64,000 nt of DNA from Flavobacterium sp. SM15 (GCF_022012335.1 NZ_JAKLTO010000002.1:186001-250000); one strand, 5' to 3'. Shown: positions 47,705 to 55,519, counted from the stretch's first letter. Translations and numbers: made by a program. The notes: a model not told the origin generated them from the sequence alone.

Positions 47705-47718
47705 TTGGCTCAAGCCAA
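47705..47718. promoter_or_regulatory. Palindromic operator-like site
   Basis: TTGGCT CA AGCCAA is a perfect 14-base inverted repeat, 36 bases before the next start codon and close to possible -7 boxes (TATATTTA at about 47,691, TAAACTTTA at about 47,731). It may be a repressor site for the defence-like operon. Confidence 0.4.
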
Positions 47719-47754
47719 TTTCGATAGGTGTAAACTTTAAATTGACTAAAAGAA

Positions 47755-49143
47755 ATGAACGATATTGACTTAACCAAAATCAAATATTACCCTGATAGAT
47801 TTTACATTTGCCTTGACGGCTTTGACACAACCAATCTCACAACTTTTCTCACAGACCTAAACATTGGGCAACAACAATCAATATTTATTCATGAATATTA
47901 TCATTATCTAACTAATATCACGACATTTCCTGGCATTAGGCAGTTTCATTTGAATTTTTGTGACAGATATAGATTATCAACTATTCTAACAAATAAAAGA
48001 GGTTTAGACGCATATCCAATCAATACAAATAATTTTCCTGATTGCAAAGAAGAAGTTGAATATTGGAATTCAGTCACCACAATCATTGACGAGGACGATA
48101 TTGATTACGAATTGGTTGAAGAAACAGAAAATTCTACAAACAAAAGATTTGATATAACTTCTATTGTGCAAGAGAACAAACCAATGGATGTTGTAATTAA
48201 CGGAATAAAGTATAGTGGAGCAAGAATTTTAATAAATATTGAAATCTCTGGACTTCTAAATAGGAACTCTTTTTATCTCACATTTGGTGCAATAGATGAA
48301 TTTTTGAGTTCTTCGATTGACGAGTATTTGTTTGAAAATGACTTATCTGACATTGACCCAAGTGACTTAAGTCAAAGACCATTTTATCCATACGGTTTTT
48401 TTGACAGGTTACTTTCTCATTATGGTATTGAAAGAGCTTCTTCGTTTGAAAAAATTCTAATTGCATATTTCTCATTAAATTCTTTCAACCCAGCAGTAAA
48501 ACTGATTGAAGTTTTAAAGAAAATGCAAGCTGGTGGTTATAATGACTTTCAGAACAATCCAGAACAATATCTTTTGGAAAATTTTTCAGAAACACCACAA
48601 TATGAACAAGTCCTAAATGCAATAAATGACTTTGCTAAAGAGACCTCTAATCAAGGGAGAATTCATATTTCACAAGCTTTAAAATATTACTACGACAAGT
48701 TTTATACTGCTCAAAAACTTAAAGAGAAGGATTTCTTTTTTTTTATCAGACCATTCTTTGTAGTAGATGAAAATGATTTGAGAAGAAAACAGAAATTTCT
48801 ACTTGAACTCTCGAGAATCATTAATTTGTTTTCACCACCAGTTATCCTAAAAGATAAAGTGTTTAAGTACGTTGACAAGCTGACTACTTTTGGAGAAGCT
48901 ACTATGCTAATTCTTGCGACTTACGAAATTTTTGAGAGCGTAAAGACTAATAAAATAGCTAAGCGACCAGCAAGGCTCAAATCGAAGTACATCTTTCCTG
49001 ACCAAGACCCAGATTGTGATACTTTTGAAAAATTCACTCCACCACCAATTCACGGAACTGTATTTCGATTGGCGTTAAATGAAATAAATCTTTATGGTGT
49101 TTATTTGAATGAACTTGAAAGAAGAAGACAAGTCTCTGATTAA
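47755..49143 (+). CDS. Uncharacterised HExxH metallopeptidase-like protein
   Basis: A 462-residue soluble protein. Residues 46-50 are HEYYH in FIHEYYHYLTN, a zincin HExxH motif; Glu182 in LTFGAIDEF or a nearby acidic residue could be the third metal ligand, giving a gluzincin-like site. There is no signal peptide. The rest is helical and unlike any family I can name. It heads a run of three codirectional genes (gaps 77 and 32 bases). In a candidate defence cluster, an HExxH protein could be a protease effector, but this is inference from context. Base composition is noticeably A+T-richer than the flanking core genes. Confidence 0.65.
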   Translation: MNDIDLTKIKYYPDRFYICLDGFDTTNLTTFLTDLNIGQQQSIFIHEYYHYLTNITTFPGIRQFHLNFCDRYRLSTILTNKRGLDAYPINTNNFPDCKEEVEYWNSVTTIIDEDDIDYELVEETENSTNKRFDITSIVQENKPMDVVINGIKYSGARILINIEISGLLNRNSFYLTFGAIDEFLSSSIDEYLFENDLSDIDPSDLSQRPFYPYGFFDRLLSHYGIERASSFEKILIAYFSLNSFNPAVKLIEVLKKMQAGGYNDFQNNPEQYLLENFSETPQYEQVLNAINDFAKETSNQGRIHISQALKYYYDKFYTAQKLKEKDFFFFIRPFFVVDENDLRRKQKFLLELSRIINLFSPPVILKDKVFKYVDKLTTFGEATMLILATYEIFESVKTNKIAKRPARLKSKYIFPDQDPDCDTFEKFTPPPIHGTVFRLALNEINLYGVYLNELERRRQVSD

Positions 49144-49220
49144 AACTATGACCAAACTTAAATAAACATATTTTCTGTTAGAAAGAAGCGTAAATTATTA
49201 ACCAATTATAAACTAACAAA

Positions 49221-50357
49221 ATGCAAGAAGTAAAAAATGAATTAGTTAAACTTTTTGAAAGTGCTAAAGCAAAAAATGAATTTGAGTTTGTTCAGGTATT
49301 AATGAACTATAAAGGCATGGGAAGTTTAAGGTCAATGTCAAATCTCTATGAATGGTTTGACGCTTTAGACTTTTATAATTCGTTATATGAAAAGCATACA
49401 GGAATTGAAAAATATAGAATTGGATGCCTAATATATTCTACTTTTTTTGAAAGCAGTGATTTTTATAACATAATAGGAAGTCTATGTAGAATCGAAATGG
49501 GCTTCAGAAGTTCTTCATATTTGTTTTTCAAAACTAAAAAATATGAAAGATTACTTGGTACAGGAGAAAAAATCGGAATGATTTCAGAACTTTTAGAGGA
49601 TTCAGGAAATGATAAAATATTAAGTTTTTTCAGCGAAAACCACTTTAAAGAAATTAGAAACACTTTTTTTCATTCAGCTTACACAATAATAGGTGAAGAT
49701 TATCAACTTTTTGACTCAGAACCAATTGTAATTGATGGAATTGGAAGAAGATATTTTGATATTAATGAGTTTCTTTTGCCTAAAATTTCAAATGTTTTAG
49801 AGTTTTTCTATCAATTCAAAGAATGCTTTTTTAGTCATTTTGCAAGTTACAAAGAGAACAAAGTAGTTAATGGAAATTTCCCAAATCCGGTAATTGCAAC
49901 AATTCTTGGTTCTAACGAAGGCTTGAAAGGTTTCAAAATGGAGAAAACAGTACAATTTTATGGAGAATGGCACGATTCAGGGATTTTTTATGATGATAAC
50001 ATGAAGATGTGGACTGGAATGAATATTCGTTTTAATTTTCCTCAGAAAGAAACGATAGAAATTGATGAAACATTGCAACGATATGAAAACAAGCCAGATA
50101 TTAAAAACCAAAATGAATTTTGGAATTTAACAGATAAAATCATTGAACGAAATGATAAAAACGAACTGTTAAGAATTTTAAATTTATTAGCTAAATACGG
50201 AGATGTTCGCTACCAAAAGTGGTACGATGAAGAGAACAGTCATAAAAAAGAAGGTTTAAAAAAGTACATCAAACCATTTTATGAAAAGGCTTTAGAAATA
50301 AAACTTCCAGTTGATTTCAAAAGTATTAGAGACAGAATGAAAGAAATTGAAAATTAA
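49221..50357 (+). CDS. Uncharacterised protein with HEPN-type R-x4-H motif
   Basis: A 378-residue soluble, helical protein. EIRNTFFHSAY at residues 145-154 contains Arg146-Asn147 then His151, the RN-x3-H form of the R-x4-6-H signature of HEPN RNase domains. The preceding 130 residues are predicted helices, as expected around such a motif. The C-terminal 160 residues include a beta-rich stretch with an FYGEWHDSGIFYDDNMKMWTG segment. It lies between the HExxH gene and the nuclease-like gene. An RNA-cutting toxin role is plausible; confidence rests on one motif. Confidence 0.55.
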   Translation: MQEVKNELVKLFESAKAKNEFEFVQVLMNYKGMGSLRSMSNLYEWFDALDFYNSLYEKHTGIEKYRIGCLIYSTFFESSDFYNIIGSLCRIEMGFRSSSYLFFKTKKYERLLGTGEKIGMISELLEDSGNDKILSFFSENHFKEIRNTFFHSAYTIIGEDYQLFDSEPIVIDGIGRRYFDINEFLLPKISNVLEFFYQFKECFFSHFASYKENKVVNGNFPNPVIATILGSNEGLKGFKMEKTVQFYGEWHDSGIFYDDNMKMWTGMNIRFNFPQKETIEIDETLQRYENKPDIKNQNEFWNLTDKIIERNDKNELLRILNLLAKYGDVRYQKWYDEENSHKKEGLKKYIKPFYEKALEIKLPVDFKSIRDRMKEIEN

Positions 50358-50389
50358 TTTTGTGTAACAAAAAGAGCCATTAAAATAGT

Positions 50390-51763
50390 ATGGAAGAATT
50401 TGAATATAAGTTAAGAGAAATATTTTTTTACATTGGCTCTTTTGGGATTCGCCATAAACAGATAAACATATTTGAACCTGAATCAATTAGTGATGATGAT
50501 AAGACGGAGTTTTTAACACATGTGCACCGTGGATTTAGAATAGGGCAATCTCTTATCATTGAGGAAATTTTAAAACTATACAAAGATAAAGTCTTCATCA
50601 AAGAAAAATTTGTTGAAGCAAGAAAATTAAAAGATAAAAATCTATTAAATTTTCTTAGCAGAAGTCAAAATGAAATCGAGTATAGAATTAATATTTTAAG
50701 GCATTTTTCTGATTTTATTGCCTGGCAACTACTCAAAAGGCAGTATTTTAAAGCACGAAGATTTCATTCTGGAGAAAAAGAAAGACCAGATTTATTAAAT
50801 ACTAATTTCGAATCAGTGATAAATACTGTGAATTATTTTCATAAACAAAACTCATTTGATTTTGCTTTAATTAGTGATTTAACAACGTTTATCGATGTTG
50901 GTGATATTCTTTTAGCATCAAAAAACAGCTTAATAGTTGTTGAATGCAAATCTGGAGAAATACAAATCAAAGTAAATGAATTTCTTGACAAATTAGCTGG
51001 TGATAATTGGAAAAAAGCAGTTGAAGATTTAGCTAAAGAGCATCCTAATAAAAAAGCATTAAAGATTTTTGACCAAGCAAAAAGAACATTAAATCAACAT
51101 CATAAAGGAACAAAACTTTCTCATTTTATGAACCACGAGAGTGGTACCGATACCTTTTCAGATACGGAAGTCAAGATTTATGAGTCTAAAATTCCAGAAA
51201 AATATTATTATAATGAAATTGAACTGGCTTTTAAAGAGGCTATTATTCCAGGATTCAGTACTGGTGTAATTGAAGATATAGTATATTTTACGGTTTTTAG
51301 AGATAATAAAGTGGAGATTGCTTTTGATGTTTTTAATTCAATGGTGGAACATTTGAATATTAAATCTCATAAAACAGACTATTTATTTCAACTTGACTTA
51401 CCAATTAAAGAACCTTTATTTTGCAAGCCATTTGGTGAAGAAATAATATTTGAATTACTTACTCGTAAATTAGTATTTCTATTAGTAATTGACCTAGATG
51501 CTTTGATAGAACTTTTTAATTTAAAAGGTATTAAAGCTAAGTGGATGACACGAAAAGAAACAAATAAATATTTAGACAGCAAACCAAGATATAAACCGTA
51601 CACATATCAAAATCAAGCAATTCAGGTTGAAGCAGGAAAACACACTCTTGTTTTAGGGAGTCAATTTTTAACAAAGATTTTATTGGACAATGTTACGCCA
51701 TCATCATTCGTTGAACAATATTATTCATATTTCGAACAGCCAATTAAAAAAGAAAAAAGGTAG
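50390..51763 (+). CDS. PD-(D/E)xK nuclease-like protein
   Basis: A 457-residue soluble protein. TFIDVGDILLASKNSLIVVECKSGE at residues 166-190 fits the PD-(D/E)xK nuclease core: Asp172 after a strand, then Glu185-Cys-Lys187 on the next strand. Flanking helices before it and the polar loop after it are compatible with the fold. No helicase or methyltransferase partner is present, so it is not an ordinary restriction enzyme. It starts 32 bases after the HEPN-like gene on the same strand and is convergent with the next gene. The likely role is DNA cleavage in a defence or element-maintenance system. Confidence 0.65.
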   Translation: MEEFEYKLREIFFYIGSFGIRHKQINIFEPESISDDDKTEFLTHVHRGFRIGQSLIIEEILKLYKDKVFIKEKFVEARKLKDKNLLNFLSRSQNEIEYRINILRHFSDFIAWQLLKRQYFKARRFHSGEKERPDLLNTNFESVINTVNYFHKQNSFDFALISDLTTFIDVGDILLASKNSLIVVECKSGEIQIKVNEFLDKLAGDNWKKAVEDLAKEHPNKKALKIFDQAKRTLNQHHKGTKLSHFMNHESGTDTFSDTEVKIYESKIPEKYYYNEIELAFKEAIIPGFSTGVIEDIVYFTVFRDNKVEIAFDVFNSMVEHLNIKSHKTDYLFQLDLPIKEPLFCKPFGEEIIFELLTRKLVFLLVIDLDALIELFNLKGIKAKWMTRKETNKYLDSKPRYKPYTYQNQAIQVEAGKHTLVLGSQFLTKILLDNVTPSSFVEQYYSYFEQPIKKEKR

Positions 51764-51787
51764 CATAGTTTTAATAGATGTTTTAGG

Positions 51788-53095
51788 TCAAACATAAAGA
51801 TTGTAAAAAAAGTTATCAATAAACTTCCAAATCACATCATTGTACCCATTAATCCCAACACTCCCGTCTTTGGATTTACATATCATTCGTAAAACAATTT
51901 GTTTTTCTTTTATTTCGGAATCTATCTGATAATTAATGTTGATGGTTATTTCTGAAATTGCAGGAGTTTCATCTTTTATATTAATAATTTTAAATTCATT
52001 TAATATTTTATTCTCTAGCTCTTTTCTAATTTTACCAGACTCTTTTCCAATATTTACATCATTCTTTCCAAAATAATATTTTTGGGAAGCGATTTTACCA
52101 TAATTCTTATTTAACCAATTTAAACAAAACTGATAAGCTTCTTTTTCTGGTGAAAAATCTATAAATTCATCAGGATTAATATTTCCACTATCAATAATTC
52201 TAGGTCTCCAGCTCTCAATATCTTGATGAATCTTCTCATTTCTAATTTTACTTTCCTGATATTCACGAATTGTTTTTCGTAACTCCTGAACGCTTTCTTT
52301 AAACGTTAGTTGTTTTTCTGGAACAATAGGATTTTCTTTTAGATTATTTAAAGCTTTAGCCCAATCATAAAGAGCGAAAAGTGTACACCAACATTTTCCT
52401 AAAACAAATTTATTGTCATAGTTCAATTCTCTTCCATGTAATATGCCGTTTCTAAAAGGAAGAAAAATTTCTTCATCACTTGTCTTTTTTCTAGTTTGAT
52501 TGAAAATATCTCTAATTACAGTTAGTCCAGTGCTATGAGCTGCAACACTGTCCCATGCTGTTAAATCAGTAGTTTCTGTGAAAAATCCTTTGTTCTTACT
52601 TATGTCATTAACAACACCATCGATTATCATTAAGAGTAAAGGGATAGCTGAGTAATATCTTTTTTCAATAGTGTCTTTGTAAGCAAGTTTTATTAATTTA
52701 AACCTAATTGCAAATTCAGGTAAATTTTTCAATCCTCGAATTAACCAGTCAATATCCAAAGAAGTAAAATAATCTGAAAGCTCATTTTCTCCTCTAGCAA
52801 TATCACCTTTACTTGCATATAAAACTACTCTTTCCATTAGTGGAAAATTCATTGATTCGTGAGCAATCCAACCTGAACTTGAATAAAAACCATTAAATTT
52901 ATCTGGCATATAAATTATTGATTCAGCTTGTTTTTTTAGTTCAGGTAATTTAGAAATAGCCTTTTTAATTTCGCTATTTTTTGACTTGAAAAAGGTCAAA
53001 ATTTTGATTACTTTCCCTAGTATAAGGTATCCTTTAGCTTCATTATTTATTTTAGAATATGAAGGCAAATCCGATATTTTTCCCTTTTCTGACAT
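51788..53095 (-). CDS. Uncharacterised protein with FRNGILHG (HEPN-type) motif
   Basis: A 435-residue soluble, mostly helical protein. FLPFRNGILHGREL at residues 211-224 contains Arg215-Asn216 then His220-Gly, an R-x4-H motif of the HEPN type, preceded by the helix YYSAIPLLLMIIDGVVNDISK that often accompanies it. The C-terminal part is helical followed by a beta-rich end (ISEITININYQIDSEIKEKQIVLRMI). It is on the opposite strand to the three defence-like genes and is the last gene before the right end of element 1. It could be an independent abortive-infection-type gene. Confidence 0.6.
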   Translation of the reverse strand: MSEKGKISDLPSYSKINNEAKGYLILGKVIKILTFFKSKNSEIKKAISKLPELKKQAESIIYMPDKFNGFYSSSGWIAHESMNFPLMERVVLYASKGDIARGENELSDYFTSLDIDWLIRGLKNLPEFAIRFKLIKLAYKDTIEKRYYSAIPLLLMIIDGVVNDISKNKGFFTETTDLTAWDSVAAHSTGLTVIRDIFNQTRKKTSDEEIFLPFRNGILHGRELNYDNKFVLGKCWCTLFALYDWAKALNNLKENPIVPEKQLTFKESVQELRKTIREYQESKIRNEKIHQDIESWRPRIIDSGNINPDEFIDFSPEKEAYQFCLNWLNKNYGKIASQKYYFGKNDVNIGKESGKIRKELENKILNEFKIINIKDETPAISEITININYQIDSEIKEKQIVLRMICKSKDGSVGINGYNDVIWKFIDNFFYNLYV

Positions 53096-53130
53096 TTTTC
53101 TATTTTTTTAAAAAGTCTTACAAGTTAATT

Positions 53131-53422
53131 AAAATTCACTTATTTCATATAAGTGATATAATTTCTCCAAATCTTGTTTAAATTGGTTCGAAAACTCTAT
53201 ACTTTCGGGAACCAAAACAGGAAAATTTATGCCTTTAGCTATACTTCCAATTAAAACAACTACATTTGCACCGAATTCGAGTAATAGATACTCGAAAAGG
53301 TTTAGAACTTTTAGTATCGGCTTTTTGAATTATTAAATAATTGCTTGCAAATCTGCGTAATCAACTATTTTATAATAATCAACCAAAAATTGGTTCGATT
53401 TTTCAAAATTACCCGCTACTAA
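53131..53422. repeat. Right end of element 1, with the element-encoded recombinase tail
   Basis: On the minus strand, 53,333-53,422 reads LVAG then NFEKSNQFLVDYYKI and ten more residues before TAA; this continues the recombinase frame if the element is circular. A further frame to the stop at 53,131 (for example FGANVVVLIGSIAKG, then ESIEFSNQFKQDL) follows two stop codons and lacks a start, so it looks like a gene remnant. On the plus strand TACATTTGC (53,261-53,269) matches a -7 box and is followed by a perfect hairpin TTCGAGTA ATAGA TACTCGAA. The block recurs at 55,255-55,518. Confidence 0.7.
53412..53422. repeat. Right attachment core of element 1 / left core of element 2
   Basis: CCCGCTACTAA, followed on its right by sequence matching the left end of element 1 (recombinase 3' end), which shows that a second related element abuts here. 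Confidence 0.85.
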
Positions 53423-53588
53423 GGAAGACCCATCAACATCTTGATGGGTTTTTTCATTTTAGAAACCTTCCTTACCCCTTGATATTACTGAGATTAGCTC
53501 AAAAATACCGTTCACTTTTTGGTTAGATATTGCCTGTCAACCGACCTAATTGACAAACCTTCCGGAAATACCGAATTTTGAATTCTTA
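53412..53588 (-). pseudogene. Recombinase 3' fragment of the remnant element
   Basis: About 177 bp matching 39,699-39,876 of the intact recombinase, ending at GAATTCTTA where homology stops. Compared with the intact copy, one T is lost from a homopolymer (CACTTTTTTGG to CACTTTTTGG). A premature stop (GKEGF then TAA) is also present, so it cannot encode a functional C-terminus. The terminator hairpin at 53,429-53,455 is preserved. Confidence 0.85.
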
Positions 53589-53936
53589 AATACCACAAAC
53601 ACTTATTTTACACTTAATTTATTGATACTAAAACAAATACAATCAATTCAACCTGCTTTGCTTTTATTTATCGTATCTTTATACAACCTGAATAATTGAT
53701 GGTTTATCTTTCTGATTATTTTGGTCTTTAAAGAGCATACAATTTATTTTGTACGCTCTTTTTAGTTTACCCCCTTTTACAATTTCTTTGAGTATCATAA
53801 AAAAACCCAACACTAAATTTATCATCCAGTTGTTAGGTCTTCATTTTATTCATCAAAACATAAATATCATCTCCCCGACTCTTATGTATTTATAATTCAT
53901 TTCAGATTAGCGGATCTTGCAACTTATCTTTACACG
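53589..53936. other. Gene-free left part of the remnant, with one hairpin
   Basis: A+T-rich sequence without a supported gene. AAAGAGCATACAA and TTGTACGCTCTTTTT at 53,729-53,764 form a T-tailed hairpin that could terminate transcription from either side. Confidence 0.5.
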
Positions 53937-54137
53937 CTAAAACCTAGAAAGCATAAGTGCAAACTCTTCTTCGGTAATTCTCAATATTTTTCTAACTTTT
54001 TCTAGCATTTCTTCTTTTTTTCCATCAATAAAAAGTAAATCCGCTTCACTCAAAATAGAATACTTTTCTAATAACTTTTCTTTTTGCTCCCCCCAATTTT
54101 CATTCAATGATTCTGAGGTATCGTTTAAATTTTTCAT
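53937..54137 (-). CDS. CsbD-like stress protein
   Basis: A 66-residue protein following the CsbD/YjbJ pattern: NENWGEQKEKLLEKY near the start, then LSEADLLFIDGKKEEMLEKV, ending RITEEEFALML. Small, charged, probably soluble. CsbD proteins are induced by general stress in other bacteria, with unclear biochemistry. It forms a same-strand group with two other small genes upstream of it (spacings 19 and 61 bases) in the decayed element. Confidence 0.75.
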   Translation of the reverse strand: MKNLNDTSESLNENWGEQKEKLLEKYSILSEADLLFIDGKKEEMLEKVRKILRITEEEFALMLSRF

Positions 54138-54156
54138 ATTATTTTTAGTTGTGTTT

Positions 54157-54369
54157 TTAATCTCCTGCTGTTTTTTTATAACAATTCATTTGGAAAATCA
54201 ATTCTTCCAAATAATGTATAAGGTCAGTATCTTCAACCTCATGCTTGTCGTAAGTTTTTAACGAAAATGGTGTTTCACCCAAATGCTCATAAAGCCCTGG
54301 AAAGTTTTGCTGAATCTTCTCGGTTATGGAAAATATTTTCTCCGACAATATACTGTGTAATGTTTTCAT
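54157..54369 (-). CDS. Small uncharacterised protein next to CsbD
   Basis: A 70-residue acidic protein (NFPGLYEHLGETPFSLKTYD, then HYLEELIFQMNCY). It resembles short flavobacterial proteins with the YPELYxxLNETP pattern that accompany stress genes, but I know of no assigned function. It shares strand and close spacing with the CsbD-like gene, so they are probably co-transcribed. Confidence 0.6.
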   Translation of the reverse strand: MKTLHSILSEKIFSITEKIQQNFPGLYEHLGETPFSLKTYDKHEVEDTDLIHYLEELIFQMNCYKKTAGD

Positions 54370-54430
54370 TTTATGATTACTTTATTATTATAAGTTGCTT
54401 ATCGCATCAACTATTTTCAAAATTCACAAA

Positions 54431-54595
54431 TTACGCCTTATTTAAAAGTTTAATAATTCCGACAAAATCATAAACTAAAATTACAACAATAGGCAGCAGC
54501 AGTATGTGAATCAAAGAACCTGTGGTGCTGAAAAAAAAGCCAATACCCCACAAGACAACAAGTCCTATTGCTATACTATTATAAAAATTTTTCAT
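54431..54595 (-). CDS. lmo0937-like small membrane protein
   Basis: A 54-residue protein with two hydrophobic helices (SIAIGLVVLWGIGFFF and SLIHILLLPIVVILVYDFVG) joined by STTG, the lmo0937/DUF5670 layout. I start it at MKNFYNS (54,595) because the upstream extension is polar and uncharacteristic. A minus-strand TACCTTTAC box at 54,741-54,749 preceded by TTTG may drive this three-gene stress-type group. Function unknown. Confidence 0.65.
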   Translation of the reverse strand: MKNFYNSIAIGLVVLWGIGFFFSTTGSLIHILLLPIVVILVYDFVGIIKLLNKA

Positions 54596-54740
54596 TGTGT
54601 TTGATTTAAGTTTTTTGCCTACAGTTTTAACATTGGAATTTCCCAATGAATTCATCTTTACCATCAAAAAACTTTCAGCTAAACGCTACGAAGAGGAGAT
54701 TATCAATTGAAGTAATATTGAGTTTCCTTAACACTCTTTT

Positions 54741-54771
54741 GTAAAGGTACGTTTATTTTAAGCACAAACAC
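54741..54771 (-). promoter_or_regulatory. Possible promoter of the small-gene group
   Basis: On the minus strand TTTG is followed about 16 bases later by TACCTTTAC, close to the Bacteroidota consensus but with short spacing. The leader to the first gene would be about 140 bases. Confidence 0.4.
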
Positions 54772-54981
54772 TTAAAAATAATTTTAATTAACTATCATTC
54801 AACCACTTAGACTCAAAAACCTTTAGATTTAACCATTAATTAGTTGTAACTTTGAAATACAATACACAGAAGACTAAAAACTCTTATTTACTATCATCAG
54901 TATAATTAATACCTGCATTAGGACTTCCGATTTATCAACCAACAAACCTTGATTCAATAAATTCATAAAAATCTTTAAAAA

Positions 54982-55194
54982 ATGAAACAACAGGAAATCA
55001 TAACCATTTTCACAAGTATGCCTGAGGACGTAAAAGAAAAACATGTCTTTATTAATACTTATCCCGAACTCGACAAATTTTTCGAAAAAGGGATGTATGT
55101 TGAAAACATCGTACAAAGCTGCTTAGCAGACGGAAGATGTGCAATAACATTTGTTTTAAGACACTATAACGCTTCACTATCAAAAGCTAATTGA
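54982..55194 (+). CDS. Small uncharacterised protein
   Basis: A 70-residue, probably cytosolic protein (MKQQEIITIFTSMPEDVKEK, then TYPELDKFFEKGMYVENIVQ, ending RHYNASLSKAN). No family recognised. It is divergent from the stress-type group and has a TAACTTTG box at 54,847-54,854 about 130 bases upstream. It is the last gene before the right end of the remnant element. Confidence 0.55.
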   Translation: MKQQEIITIFTSMPEDVKEKHVFINTYPELDKFFEKGMYVENIVQSCLADGRCAITFVLRHYNASLSKAN

Positions 55195-55344
55195 CCCTAA
55201 CAAATTCAACTAGAATAGTATTCCGCAAATCATTTACGTCCTATTAATAAACACAGTGCACAAATAAATCTTCTTTTAATTGATTTGAAAAGTCAATACA
55301 ATCTTGAGCTAAGCTGATTAAACCATTCGCTTAATTAGATATCT

Positions 55345-55507
55345 AATTAAAATAACTACATTTGCACCGAATTTGAGCAACCATACTAAAAAATGGTTCA
55401 ACACTTTTAGTATCGGTCTTTTGAGTTATTAAATAATTGTTTGCACATCAGCGTAATCAGCTATTTTATAATAATCACCCAGAAATTGGTCAGATTTTTC
55501 AAAATTT
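55345..55507. repeat. Right end of the remnant element
   Basis: Homologous to 53,249-53,411, starting AATTAAAATAACTACATTTG. On the minus strand, 55,429-55,518 again encodes LVAG then NFEKSDQFLGDYYKI and ten further residues to TAA, the same length as in element 1 with nine base changes and no frameshift. The remnant gene beyond it is frameshifted here (the DFSNQLKEDL segment is in a different frame). Homology extends weakly left to about 55,255. The rest of 55,195-55,344 shows nothing else. Confidence 0.75.
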
Positions 55508-55518
55508 CCCGCTACTAA
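55508..55518. repeat. Distal attachment core
   Basis: Third copy of CCCGCTACTAA. The sequence after it (TAGAGAATC ...) does not match either element's left end and is the original chromosome. Confidence 0.8.
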
Positions 55519-55519
55519 T

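Larger units (their letters stand above)
39699..53422. mobile_element. Integrative element 1 in tRNA-fMet
   Basis: A 13.7-kb insertion between direct repeats of CCCGCTACTAA at 39,699-39,709 and 53,412-53,422. The first repeat is inside the tRNA 3' end. It encodes a large serine recombinase next to the left end, a resolvase, a SHOCT membrane protein, a type IX exported repeat protein, an XRE regulator, a polymerase-like protein and a four-gene candidate defence cluster. No conjugation or relaxase genes are visible, so it is probably a mobilisable or self-contained integrative element. Its right-end DNA is duplicated at 55,345-55,507, which shows a related element inserted at the same site. Confidence 0.85.
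53412..55518. mobile_element. Remnant of a second, related element
   Basis: A 2.1-kb segment whose left 177 bp match the left end of element 1 and whose right roughly 170-260 bp match the right end of element 1, between two copies of CCCGCTACTAA. The internal recombinase has been lost except for its 3' fragment. The interior carries four small genes on either strand. It is best read as an older insertion at the same tRNA, decayed by deletion. Confidence 0.8.

Noticed and set aside
50390..51763. Reading the nuclease-like gene as a type II restriction enzyme
   Set aside because: No methyltransferase partner nearby and no target-recognition domain visible.
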